DNA from: Clostridia bacterium
GTDB taxonomy: Bacteria; Bacillota; Clostridia; Christensenellales; Borkfalkiaceae
Reading direction: 5' to 3'
Assembly (NCBI GenBank): GCA_017445995.1
Contig: JAFSRT010000018.1
Coordinates: forward strand, 1 to 48,264
Length of the DNA: 48,264 bases
Shown here: positions 6,707-14,406 of the stretch, in pieces
How positions within the stretch are numbered: position 1 is the stretch's first letter
Layout: each line of letters starts with the position of its first letter
The notes under the pieces: model-generated
Database searches by the model: none
The model's input: only the letters and a program-made list of their open reading frames with translations
Told to the model about the DNA's origin: nothing
Made by a program: the position numbers and the translations under genes

Positions 6707-7354
6707 ATGCAACTCAACAACAAAAAACAATTAAAGCCGCTAAAACGCGGCAAAAGCGAAGAAGAAAAGAAAGTTATAGATTACTTTCTTGCAACCGGAC
6801 TTTTTGGGACAAGTATTATGTCTGGTGCGATGTCTGACGAAGAATATGACGCTATGCTCAAAAAAAGATTAAACTCTTTAAATCTTAAAGCGAAAGCTCT
6901 TCAGAAAATCGGTCTTGATGAAGACCAACTTAAAGAAATACCCCCTGTTTTCTTTTACGGTTATGAAGACAAGATTAATGGTGGGGCAGCTTATGGGAAA
7001 TTAGGCAAAGATGGCATATATAGAACGTCTGCTTATAGTGCTACGTATTTGTTTTTTAGCAATACGCAGATGTATATGTATAATATGATCTTCGATATGG
7101 CTTCTGGAGCAAAGAAAGAAAACACAGAGGAGTATTTCTATAAAGATATTACTAATTTTTCAACAACGAGTGAAACGATGGAATATATGGAATATAGCGG
7201 TTGTATGGGTAAGGCGACTAAAAAACAAATCGAAATCAGCAAGTTTGCACTTATAGTCCCTGGTGATAAATTCTATTGTTCAACTTCTGGTGTTAAAGAT
7301 GCTGATTCTGCTGTTAATGCGATGAAACAGAAATTGAGAGAAAAAAAGGGTTAA
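6707..7354 (+). CDS. Uncharacterised protein with a probable bacterial PH-like domain
   Basis: 215 residues. A basic N-terminus (KKQLKPLKRGKSEEEKKVID) leads into a short helical section (MSDEEYDAMLKKRLNSLNLK). From about 75 a beta-rich part reads YSATYLFFSNTQMYMYNMIF, then EEYFYKDITNFSTTSE and KFALIVPGDKFYC, ending in the amphipathic helix AVNAMKQKLREKK. This strand pattern and closing helix resemble bacterial PH/YokE-like membrane-binding domains; the call is by eye. AAAGGAG precedes ATG. It probably associates with membranes or with the SPFH partner encoded downstream. A terminator hairpin follows it, so expression of the first two genes may exceed the rest. Confidence 0.5.
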   Translation: MQLNNKKQLKPLKRGKSEEEKKVIDYFLATGLFGTSIMSGAMSDEEYDAMLKKRLNSLNLKAKALQKIGLDEDQLKEIPPVFFYGYEDKINGGAAYGKLGKDGIYRTSAYSATYLFFSNTQMYMYNMIFDMASGAKKENTEEYFYKDITNFSTTSETMEYMEYSGCMGKATKKQIEISKFALIVPGDKFYCSTSGVKDADSAVNAMKQKLREKKG

Positions 7355-7389
7355 TCCGGATTTAGCCCAAAACGAAATAAGTACTTATT

Positions 7390-7430
7390 AGGCAGCGGGT
7401 ATATGTGTGGCCTGTAGCCGCTGCCTTTTC
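7390..7430 (+). terminator. Hairpin terminator within the HerA cluster
   Basis: AGGCAGCGG (7390-7398) pairs with CCGCTGCCT (7418-7426), followed by TTTTCGTTT. A GTG at 7405 lies inside the loop, so the downstream gene is better started at ATG 7438. Some readthrough would be needed to express the next genes unless a promoter lies nearby; I see none. Confidence 0.6.
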
Positions 7431-7437
7431 GTTTATT

Positions 7438-7905
7438 ATGAAAAAAGAAGAAACCGATAATTTAATAATTGACCTTCATCCGGAAGGTTCTTGTAGCGGG
7501 AAAAGGCACGAAGTTCATAAAAGAGAGATTATAAGACCAAAAATCAATTATTATTTGGCGATAATTTTTTTCATAAGCCATTTTTTGATTGGCTTTCTTA
7601 TTTCGTTTTTAATAGGATTGATTTTTTTAGAAAATGCCATTGTGGCAATTTCCTTTTCCTTTAAATGGTTTTGGCTTTTTGCGATTGGATTATTTTTATT
7701 ATCTTCAAGGTTTACTTTGATTTTTATTGTGCGACTTTATCAAAGATATGCCGACGAAGAAATCAGGCAAAGATGTTATATGATTCCTTCTTGTTCTGAA
7801 TATGCAATTCTCGCCTTTAAAAAATACGGAAGTATTATCGGAATAGTTAAAACAATAAAAAGACTAAAAAGATGCACAGAACCCGGATACGAAGATTACC
7901 CTTAA
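7438..7905 (+). CDS. YidD-like protein with N-terminal membrane segments
   Basis: 155 residues from ATG 7438. About residues 1-35 are polar, 40-105 form two or three hydrophobic segments, and the C-terminus matches the YidD family (membrane protein insertion efficiency factor): CYMIPSCSEYAILAFKKYGS followed by IIGIVKTIKRLKRC and a proline-rich end. YidD normally is a 70-90 residue amphipathic protein beside rnpA/yidC. Here the domain is fused to transmembrane helices and sits in a HerA/SPFH cluster, so it is a specialised paralogue. No good ribosome site is visible and the alternative GTG 7405 falls inside a terminator. I infer that it helps place or organise a membrane complex. Confidence 0.75.
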   Translation: MKKEETDNLIIDLHPEGSCSGKRHEVHKREIIRPKINYYLAIIFFISHFLIGFLISFLIGLIFLENAIVAISFSFKWFWLFAIGLFLLSSRFTLIFIVRLYQRYADEEIRQRCYMIPSCSEYAILAFKKYGSIIGIVKTIKRLKRCTEPGYEDYP

Positions 7906-7922
7906 TTTTATAGAGAAAATAT

Positions 7923-10568
7923 ATGGTAAGTACGAAACAATTAAAAAACGGTGAATCGGTTTGTTTAAAAGCATTTGAAGTTTTAACGATTCCCGATATT
8001 TCGATTATAAATTCAGATAAAGATCAGGAACAAATCGTAAAAGAACATATAAAGTTGTTTGACGGTTTGTTGTCCGATGTCCATCAAATTTTCAAAAACA
8101 CAAAAAACGATATTGCACTTGAAATACTTTGGGTAAACGAACAAGTAAAAAATCAAGCGTATAAAGCAAACATAAAAATAATTTTAATTTTAAGAACTAT
8201 CGGGAATTCGGAAATAACGGCAACGAGTCATATTGAAGAAATTTCCGAACTCGTAATTGCTGTGTTGCAAACCGGCAAATACGATTATAAAGAAATTGAT
8301 TATTCCGATTTAGAAAATCGTATTCATAATTTAAATGAAAAACATGTCAAGGCATTGATAAAAGAAGAAAACATTATAGATTTGCAAAACACTATAATGC
8401 AACGCAGCCTGTCTTTTGACGTAATTTATCAAAATGTAAATAATTTTGAAAAAATTATAAATGTTTTTATACATAATCCGGGAGTGTCCGTTTCGTTTCA
8501 ATTAATTCCTACTATATATGAGCCGTATGAAACGTATGCCGTTGAAAAAACAATGCAAACGTTAGACACTTTAAACAAAGGGATAATGGCTCAAGGGATG
8601 GGCAATGTAAGCTTTTCTCTTGCTCAAAAAGAGGTCGGAACGTATAGATATTATTCGGAAAACAAAAATTCTCCGTCCTATTTGTTTAATATTTTAGTTT
8701 TTGCCGAAGAAAATCTTATCAATATTTTGTCTGCACAATTAAGCAGTATGATTGCGTCTTCTAACGAAAAACGAGCGAACTTAATTATTAGAGATGTTCC
8801 TAATAATGTTGTTGACGTTAAAAATAATCTATATCCTTTACCGTGGGCTATTAATTCGTTTATAATAAATAATTTTATAAATAATTCCGTTTTCGATTCA
8901 AATGTAATTGATTCGGGGCTTAAAAGAGTACCGTTTATCATAACCGGCGAAGAAGCAAGTTCATTTTTCAGTTTGCCCATAGGAACGAAAACTGTTTCAG
9001 CAGGTTTTAAGGTCAATTATTCTGGCAAAAACAGTAAAACTTATACAGACAATATTATAAATTCAGGAGATATTGTTGTCGGTAAATTAAAATCGACGTC
9101 GGATAACAGTGAAATAGGTTTATCGCTTAAAGATTTGACAAAGCATATGTTGGTTGTCGGAACGCCCGGTTCTGGTAAAACCACTTTTTCCGTAGGACTT
9201 TTAGATAGACTTTGGAAGGAATATAAAATTCCGTTTTTAGTGATTGAACCTGCGAAAAACGAATACCGAGCGCTAATTAAAAGTATTCCCGATTTGCAAG
9301 TGTTTACCCCAGGTAAAAATCATATTTCGCCGCTTGTTTTAAATCCTTTTGTCCCGCCTAAAAACGTTAAACTCGGAACTTATAAATCAACCTTAAAGAC
9401 TGCGTTTATGGCGGCTGTTTCTATGACGTCGCCGTTAGATAAAATATTCGAAGAAACTATTAATAATTGTTATTCCGACTTTAAGTGGCTGGATTTTTAC
9501 ACCGCTTCGGATAAAGGCAAAGTGTTTAACATAAGCGATTTTATAAAATGTTTTCAAAACACTTTTGAAAATATTGGATATACGGGTGACGCTAAAAACA
9601 TAGGCAGAGCGGGAACGGTCAGGCTTAAAGGCATAGCAAATTTATTTGACAATTATGATACTATTCCTATAGAAGATTTATTAAAAAAGCCGACAGTAAT
9701 AGAATTGGCGGCGATTGAAAACGTAGATGAAAAAGCACTTATTATATCAATTTTACTATTATCTATTTTATCTTACGTAAATGCTAACTATATTGGTGTA
9801 GGAGACCTTAAAAATATCATACTTTTAGAAGAAGCACATGTTTTACTTGATTCAAATTCTCATAATGGCGAAGGCGAAGCCGATCCGAGCGGGATTGCAC
9901 AAGGTTTGTTAAAAAGGATGCTAGCCGAAATGCGTTCTTATGGCGTGGGTGTGGTTATTGCCGATCAGTCGCCGAGAAAGGTTTCAACGGACATTGTTGC
10001 ACTTACGGATATAAAAGTAATATTTAGGCTTGTTGAAGGTTCGGATAAGCAGATTATACGAGATAGTGCAAATATGTCGGATGTTCAGTATCAACAAATG
10101 GGACGGCTTAAACCTGGCGAAGCATTTTTATTCTTTAATAAACTTGACGAACCTGAAGAAGTCATTACGCCCGAATACAGATTGAATAACAAGATTGAAA
10201 TTACATTGTCTGATGACAATATTGCAAAATTAAGCAAATATTGGGATGGCAAATCTTTTAAACCTTATCCCGAATGTGCGTACTGTGTTAACTGTTCCGA
10301 AAACTGTGACATAAATTGTCGGTTGCTTGCAAAAGAAATTGCAAGGCGGATTTTTGTAAAGTTTTTTAATTCTGAAAGTAAAGATTTTGCTATCGTTCAA
10401 AAAGTATTTTCGCAGATTTCTTATTTAATTAAGCAGGAATTAAACGGTGAAACTCTTAACGATAAGGTTTTTAGATGCATAAAACTTCATCTTTTCAGAA
10501 AAATTCGCTATGAGACAAAAATAAAAATCAATGATGAAATTGTAAAAAATTCGTTAACAAGAAAATAA
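7923..10568 (+). CDS. HerA/VirB4-like P-loop ATPase with C-terminal cysteine cluster
   Basis: 881 residues. Walker A GTPGSGKTT lies at about 413-421, and Walker B IILLEEAH at about 631-638 has the double Glu typical of HerA/FtsK-type translocases. The motif DQSPRKVS follows with FRLVEGSD. The first 400 residues are a mixed alpha/beta region without a recognised domain. Near 784-800 there is a compact cluster, CAYCVNCSENCDINC, able to bind zinc or an FeS centre. Related DUF87 ATPases move DNA or protein through hexameric rings, and several defence systems pair HerA with an effector. No nuclease or Sir2 effector is fused here; candidates for partners are the acidic protein and the SPFH protein that follow. 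It starts 17 nt after the YidD-like gene. Confidence 0.85.
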   Translation: MVSTKQLKNGESVCLKAFEVLTIPDISIINSDKDQEQIVKEHIKLFDGLLSDVHQIFKNTKNDIALEILWVNEQVKNQAYKANIKIILILRTIGNSEITATSHIEEISELVIAVLQTGKYDYKEIDYSDLENRIHNLNEKHVKALIKEENIIDLQNTIMQRSLSFDVIYQNVNNFEKIINVFIHNPGVSVSFQLIPTIYEPYETYAVEKTMQTLDTLNKGIMAQGMGNVSFSLAQKEVGTYRYYSENKNSPSYLFNILVFAEENLINILSAQLSSMIASSNEKRANLIIRDVPNNVVDVKNNLYPLPWAINSFIINNFINNSVFDSNVIDSGLKRVPFIITGEEASSFFSLPIGTKTVSAGFKVNYSGKNSKTYTDNIINSGDIVVGKLKSTSDNSEIGLSLKDLTKHMLVVGTPGSGKTTFSVGLLDRLWKEYKIPFLVIEPAKNEYRALIKSIPDLQVFTPGKNHISPLVLNPFVPPKNVKLGTYKSTLKTAFMAAVSMTSPLDKIFEETINNCYSDFKWLDFYTASDKGKVFNISDFIKCFQNTFENIGYTGDAKNIGRAGTVRLKGIANLFDNYDTIPIEDLLKKPTVIELAAIENVDEKALIISILLLSILSYVNANYIGVGDLKNIILLEEAHVLLDSNSHNGEGEADPSGIAQGLLKRMLAEMRSYGVGVVIADQSPRKVSTDIVALTDIKVIFRLVEGSDKQIIRDSANMSDVQYQQMGRLKPGEAFLFFNKLDEPEEVITPEYRLNNKIEITLSDDNIAKLSKYWDGKSFKPYPECAYCVNCSENCDINCRLLAKEIARRIFVKFFNSESKDFAIVQKVFSQISYLIKQELNGETLNDKVFRCIKLHLFRKIRYETKIKINDEIVKNSLTRK

Positions 10569-10580
10569 AAGGATTTAATT

Positions 10581-12017
10581 ATGAGTGAAGAATTTAATGA
10601 TGAAACAATGTCTGACATCCCCCCTGTCAGCGAAGAAATTAGTGAGCCGACAACGGATGTAGAAGACATGTCGGAGATTTCCGACATTGAGGAAGATATT
10701 TCCGCGAATCAAAACGATAATGATGATTTTGAAAGTCAGGATTTAGAAGAAGACGTTGCTGATAATCAGGAAGTTGTTGAAAGTACAGAATCGGGAACTA
10801 TTGAACAAGACGATTTGCAAGAAGACTTTTCATTTGGAAATGATGAAAAAACTGATTTGCAAAACGAGATTGCCGATAGCGATGAGTTGGAAGAAGATTC
10901 AAGCCTTGTGAATAAAGATATTGACGAAAATAGTCCCGAAGCAAATGGTACATTGCCACTTGAGTATTTTGATGAAAACGGCAGATTAAAAGATATTACA
11001 GATGAAGAATACGATGCGTTGTCCGATGTTGACCAAGCAACATATAATCTGGAATATGCTAACAGAGATGCAATGGATTATGAACAACGTAAGCAAGAAG
11101 AAGGCTATGACAACTTGATAGAAGAAAATCAATTGAGAGACTCTCTCGAATCTGCAAAAAATGACTATGAGGATGTAATTCAAAACGGAGGAGTTAAACC
11201 TTCTAATGATGAGTTTGACAGAGAATTAGTTAAGGGTCTTTCTGTGGCAGGCGCAAAGGCTTTAGGGAAAGGTCTTGATTTGGATCCTGTAACGAGTGGC
11301 GAGTTTTCTAGATTAGCGGGAGAGTTTGGGGAACATTATGGAGCGGACGCATTAAAAACAATGGCAGAAGTAGGTTATGAGCAGCAAGGCTCACGAATCC
11401 CTAATCCGCAAAAAATCAATGTGATTGATGAAAACGGAAATGAACATACCGAATTGCTTGAAAAATATAATCCTTCCGAAAAACTTAAAGACGAAAAAGG
11501 TAATTTTATTGACACACAGTTTTTTGCAGAGAAAAATAACGGCACTCAAAGTAAAATTCAAGAATTTCTTAACTCTGTGGACAATAAAAAACCGCAGTAT
11601 GTTTCTGATGTTTATGCAGACCCAATGGATGCAATATTGCATGACGATATTCCTATTGATGAGAAAGATATTATCGATAAGCCTAATTATATAAATGGAG
11701 CATTGTCTGATGAAGAAGTGCGAGCGAAATATGGTGAGTTTGTAAGAACATCAAGTTTAGAAGACGATCCGGAATATCCACAAAATCCTTTTGCTAATGC
11801 TCGTATTTACAATCCTAATACGGGAGAAAGATGGGACCCGTGTGGAAGTCGTTTAAATGCTGAAAAAACGGAAGATGTTTTTGTTGCCAGATTTAGAGAC
11901 AAGGCTGGTAATATTTATTCTTATGAAAAAGGAGAAAAATCCGTGTATGAACAAGTAAATGAAGATCAAAATTTATACAGATATAACAAACAACAGGGAA
12001 AAATAAAATCTATATAA
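10581..12017 (+). CDS. Large acidic protein of unknown function
   Basis: 478 residues. The first 120 are very rich in Asp, Glu and Ser (DVEDMSEISDIEEDIS style repeats) and likely disordered. The middle (180-270) is helical, with RELVKGLSVAGAKALGKGLD, and the last 200 residues contain NPFANARIYNPNTGERWDPC and end RYNKQQGKIKSI, which looks globular and beta-rich. No catalytic motif or membrane segment is recognised. The gap to the ATPase gene is 12 nt, with AAGGAT before ATG. The acidic N-terminus could mimic DNA or bind the basic PH-like protein. It could equally be a substrate or effector of the ATPase; both are speculation. Confidence 0.6.
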   Translation: MSEEFNDETMSDIPPVSEEISEPTTDVEDMSEISDIEEDISANQNDNDDFESQDLEEDVADNQEVVESTESGTIEQDDLQEDFSFGNDEKTDLQNEIADSDELEEDSSLVNKDIDENSPEANGTLPLEYFDENGRLKDITDEEYDALSDVDQATYNLEYANRDAMDYEQRKQEEGYDNLIEENQLRDSLESAKNDYEDVIQNGGVKPSNDEFDRELVKGLSVAGAKALGKGLDLDPVTSGEFSRLAGEFGEHYGADALKTMAEVGYEQQGSRIPNPQKINVIDENGNEHTELLEKYNPSEKLKDEKGNFIDTQFFAEKNNGTQSKIQEFLNSVDNKKPQYVSDVYADPMDAILHDDIPIDEKDIIDKPNYINGALSDEEVRAKYGEFVRTSSLEDDPEYPQNPFANARIYNPNTGERWDPCGSRLNAEKTEDVFVARFRDKAGNIYSYEKGEKSVYEQVNEDQNLYRYNKQQGKIKSI

Positions 12018-12065
12018 TAATGTTAATTTTTTAGAAAACGTAAAACTTATTGAAGGAGAACTAAA

Positions 12066-13205
12066 ATGTCAATATTTAAGAAAAATGCAAATGAAGCGGC
12101 ATACGTTGGCGGAAAAAAACATTTTGCCGATGTAATTAAGAACACCGGTCCTGGTGAATTATTGATTTGGAGACAACCCGAGGAAGACTTTAATTCAAAT
12201 TCCACCTTAATAGTTATGCCGGGAGAAGCAGCGATTTTTATTAAAGGCGGTGTGGTTGAACAAGTCGCAGAAAACGGTACATACAATTTAAAAACAGATA
12301 ACCACCCATTTATAAGTCGTATAAGAAATGCTTTTACAGGCGGAGTTAGTGCCTTTAATTGCGTAATTTATTTTGTCAGAACCGCGCACAGCGTTGAAAT
12401 CAGATGGGGTACAGAATCCCCTATTCAGGTTCGAGATAAATTGCTTGGAATCGCTACTAAATTACGGGCGCGCGGCGCATATAAGGTTGCGATTGACAAT
12501 CCCGCCGTTTTCCTTGATAAACTTATAGGAAATAATATTCCGTTTCAGACGCAGGAAGAATTAAGTAAATATTTTATTTCTGAATTCCAAAGCAAAATAA
12601 AATCGGTAATTGCGAGAGCAATCAACGAAAGTAATATGGAAATTTTAGGAATAGACGCAAGATTAGACGAATTTTCGGAGACGATACAACCTTTCTTACA
12701 AGAAATATTAAGCAATTACGGATTAAAATGCGTTAATTTTTCGGTTTCGGCTGTCGATATCGATGATGATGAACTGCGCAGGAAATATGACGAAATCGGT
12801 ATGGATGCTATTGCTAAAATTAAAAACGCGCAAGCAGACAAAGGCGTTATGGATATTTTAGGCGATAACTGGGGTAAACAACAAGCCGTAGGAATATTAA
12901 AAGATTTAGCCAATAATCCCGGTGCCGGCGGAATCGGAACTATGGGCGCGGGGTTAGGAATGGGATTTGCCGCGGGCAATGTGTTTAGCGGAATGTCTCA
13001 AGAAATATTTAGCCCTATGAAGCCAACCGCACAACCTGTTCAAAACGTTAATCAGTCTGATAGGTTTGTGCAAGATAATGGAGATTCTCAAAGCAAAGAG
13101 GATCCTATACAGGTGCTTGGCAAACTCAAACAATTATTAGATGCCGGGCTTATTACCCAAGAAGAATACAATATAAAGAAAGAAGAAATATTAAAGAGGA
13201 TGTAA
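12066..13205 (+). CDS. SPFH (Band 7)-domain protein with C-terminal SHOCT motif
   Basis: 379 residues. An SPFH core of the YdjI or 'virion core protein' type fills 1-230 (start MSIFKKNANEAAYVGGKKHF; GPGELLIWRQPEEDFNSNST; VDIDDDELRRKYDEIG). A Gly/Ala-rich linker (about 275-315) and a SHOCT segment, VLGKLKQLLDAGLITQEEYN and so on, close the protein (about 345-379). There is no transmembrane anchor. SPFH proteins assemble on membranes into large rings or cages. SHOCT motifs often link such proteins to partners. GAAGGAG precedes ATG. The next gene starts one base after its stop, so the two are coupled. Confidence 0.85.
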   Translation: MSIFKKNANEAAYVGGKKHFADVIKNTGPGELLIWRQPEEDFNSNSTLIVMPGEAAIFIKGGVVEQVAENGTYNLKTDNHPFISRIRNAFTGGVSAFNCVIYFVRTAHSVEIRWGTESPIQVRDKLLGIATKLRARGAYKVAIDNPAVFLDKLIGNNIPFQTQEELSKYFISEFQSKIKSVIARAINESNMEILGIDARLDEFSETIQPFLQEILSNYGLKCVNFSVSAVDIDDDELRRKYDEIGMDAIAKIKNAQADKGVMDILGDNWGKQQAVGILKDLANNPGAGGIGTMGAGLGMGFAAGNVFSGMSQEIFSPMKPTAQPVQNVNQSDRFVQDNGDSQSKEDPIQVLGKLKQLLDAGLITQEEYNIKKEEILKRM

Positions 13206-13206
13206 A

Positions 13207-13878
13207 ATGAAAAGAAATATTTATAATATAATTCTAAATTCTGTATTTTTAGTAATATTTAATTTAATATTCTTTTTATTGAAAGGTAGTGATGTGCCAA
13301 GTTCTGTTTGGATTTCATACGGATTTATACACGCCGCCTATTTGATACTGATTACAGTTCACTATTTAACACCGCAATCTACATTTCACGCGTTGTTGAA
13401 TTTTCCCACGGTTTTACTGTCAATAATATATTTTTATATAGAATTGGCAATCGGGGTTCTGTTTATCATATTAAAACTTTCGGACTTTAAAATTTCTTTG
13501 ATAATTCAGAGTATTATTTTTGCTGTTTTTTTAATTGTTTTATTATTAACGTTGATAAAAAACGAAGACACAGCAAAATCTATTTCTAAACATGAAGAGG
13601 CTATTTATTTTATAAAAGAATCTTCAAGTAGAATAAAGCGACTGATAGGACTTACAGGAAGTAATGTTTTAGATAATAGACTTAGCAAAACTTTTGATGT
13701 GCTCCACAACAGTCCGGCAAAGTCAGTTGCGGAAGCAAAAAGATTTGAATTAGAAATATTTGAAAATATTGCGAAGCTTACTGAAAATGTTATGACTGGA
13801 GATGTTGAGCAATCTTTAAAAATATTAAATATAATAAACATTTTATTATCAGATAGAAATAATATTGTAAATCGCTAA
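13207..13878 (+). CDS. Membrane protein with cytoplasmic helical tail, last gene of the HerA cluster
   Basis: 223 residues. Four hydrophobic segments lie at about 8-26, 38-52, 62-90 and 96-118, and a soluble helical domain occupies 125-223 (KHEEAIYFIKESSSRIKRLI; FELEIFENIAKLTENVMTG). The gene is coupled to the SPFH gene upstream and is followed by a terminator. No family is recognised. The arrangement suggests the membrane anchor of the SPFH assembly. Confidence 0.65.
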   Translation: MKRNIYNIILNSVFLVIFNLIFFLLKGSDVPSSVWISYGFIHAAYLILITVHYLTPQSTFHALLNFPTVLLSIIYFYIELAIGVLFIILKLSDFKISLIIQSIIFAVFLIVLLLTLIKNEDTAKSISKHEEAIYFIKESSSRIKRLIGLTGSNVLDNRLSKTFDVLHNSPAKSVAEAKRFELEIFENIAKLTENVMTGDVEQSLKILNIINILLSDRNNIVNR

Positions 13879-13907
13879 TCTAATTAATCTCATTTAATAT
13901 GCAATAT

Positions 13908-13947
13908 TAAATTCAAGGCTCGAAAAATTTCCGAGCCTTGAATTTTA
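13908..13947 (+). terminator. Terminator of the HerA-SPFH cluster
   Basis: AATTCAAGGCTCG pairs perfectly with CGAGCCTTGAATT across a 9-nt loop, then TTTTAAAA. It closes the seven-gene cluster and insulates the next regulator gene. Confidence 0.8.
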
Positions 13948-13977
13948 AAATAAAAACCAATAAATATCATTATCGTA

Positions 13978-14006
13978 TTGACACGGCTTTATTATTTTAG
14001 TATAAT
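13978..14006 (+). promoter_or_regulatory. Consensus promoter of the XRE regulator / recombinase
   Basis: TTGACA (13978-13983), 17 nt, TATAAT (14001-14006), about 30 nt before the start codon. Both boxes match consensus exactly. No obvious palindromic operator was seen. Confidence 0.85.
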
Positions 14007-14036
14007 ATAACAAAAAGTTATTAAAAGGGCGAAAAA

Positions 14037-14405
14037 ATGAGATTAGAGATAGTGGCGCAAAGATTAAGAACTATGCGCGAAAAAGCAAATTTATCACAAG
14101 CAAAGTTTGCCGAAAAACTTGGCAATCTGCAACAGCCGTTGTATGCTCGTTACGAAACGGGTTCGCTTATGCCGTCTTATCCGCTACTTGTGAGAATTGC
14201 AGATTTTTACGACGTTTCGACGGATTATATTCTCGGCAGAACGGACGATCCGCACGGGAAATATTATGAGGCGGATATGCTGACGCAAGATGAGCGCATA
14301 AACGATTTTATTGAAATGTGCTTTGATCCGTCAACAGCGGCAAACGCTAAACTGAAAGAAACATTAAAGAAAATGATTGAAGAAAAAAATAAAAAGGGGC
14401 AATAA
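14037..14405 (+). CDS. XRE-family (cI-like) transcriptional regulator
   Basis: 122 residues. The helix-turn-helix is at about 7-62: AQRLRTMREKANLSQAKFAE, ARYETGSLMPSYPLL, DFYDVSTDYILGRTD. The C-terminus (75-122) is helical and basic at the end. It lies 1 nt upstream of the serine recombinase start codon and is likely co-transcribed from a consensus promoter. In integrative elements such proteins control the recombinase. The ribosome site is AAAAGGG. Confidence 0.85.
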   Translation: MRLEIVAQRLRTMREKANLSQAKFAEKLGNLQQPLYARYETGSLMPSYPLLVRIADFYDVSTDYILGRTDDPHGKYYEADMLTQDERINDFIEMCFDPSTAANAKLKETLKKMIEEKNKKGQ

Positions 14406-14406
14406 T

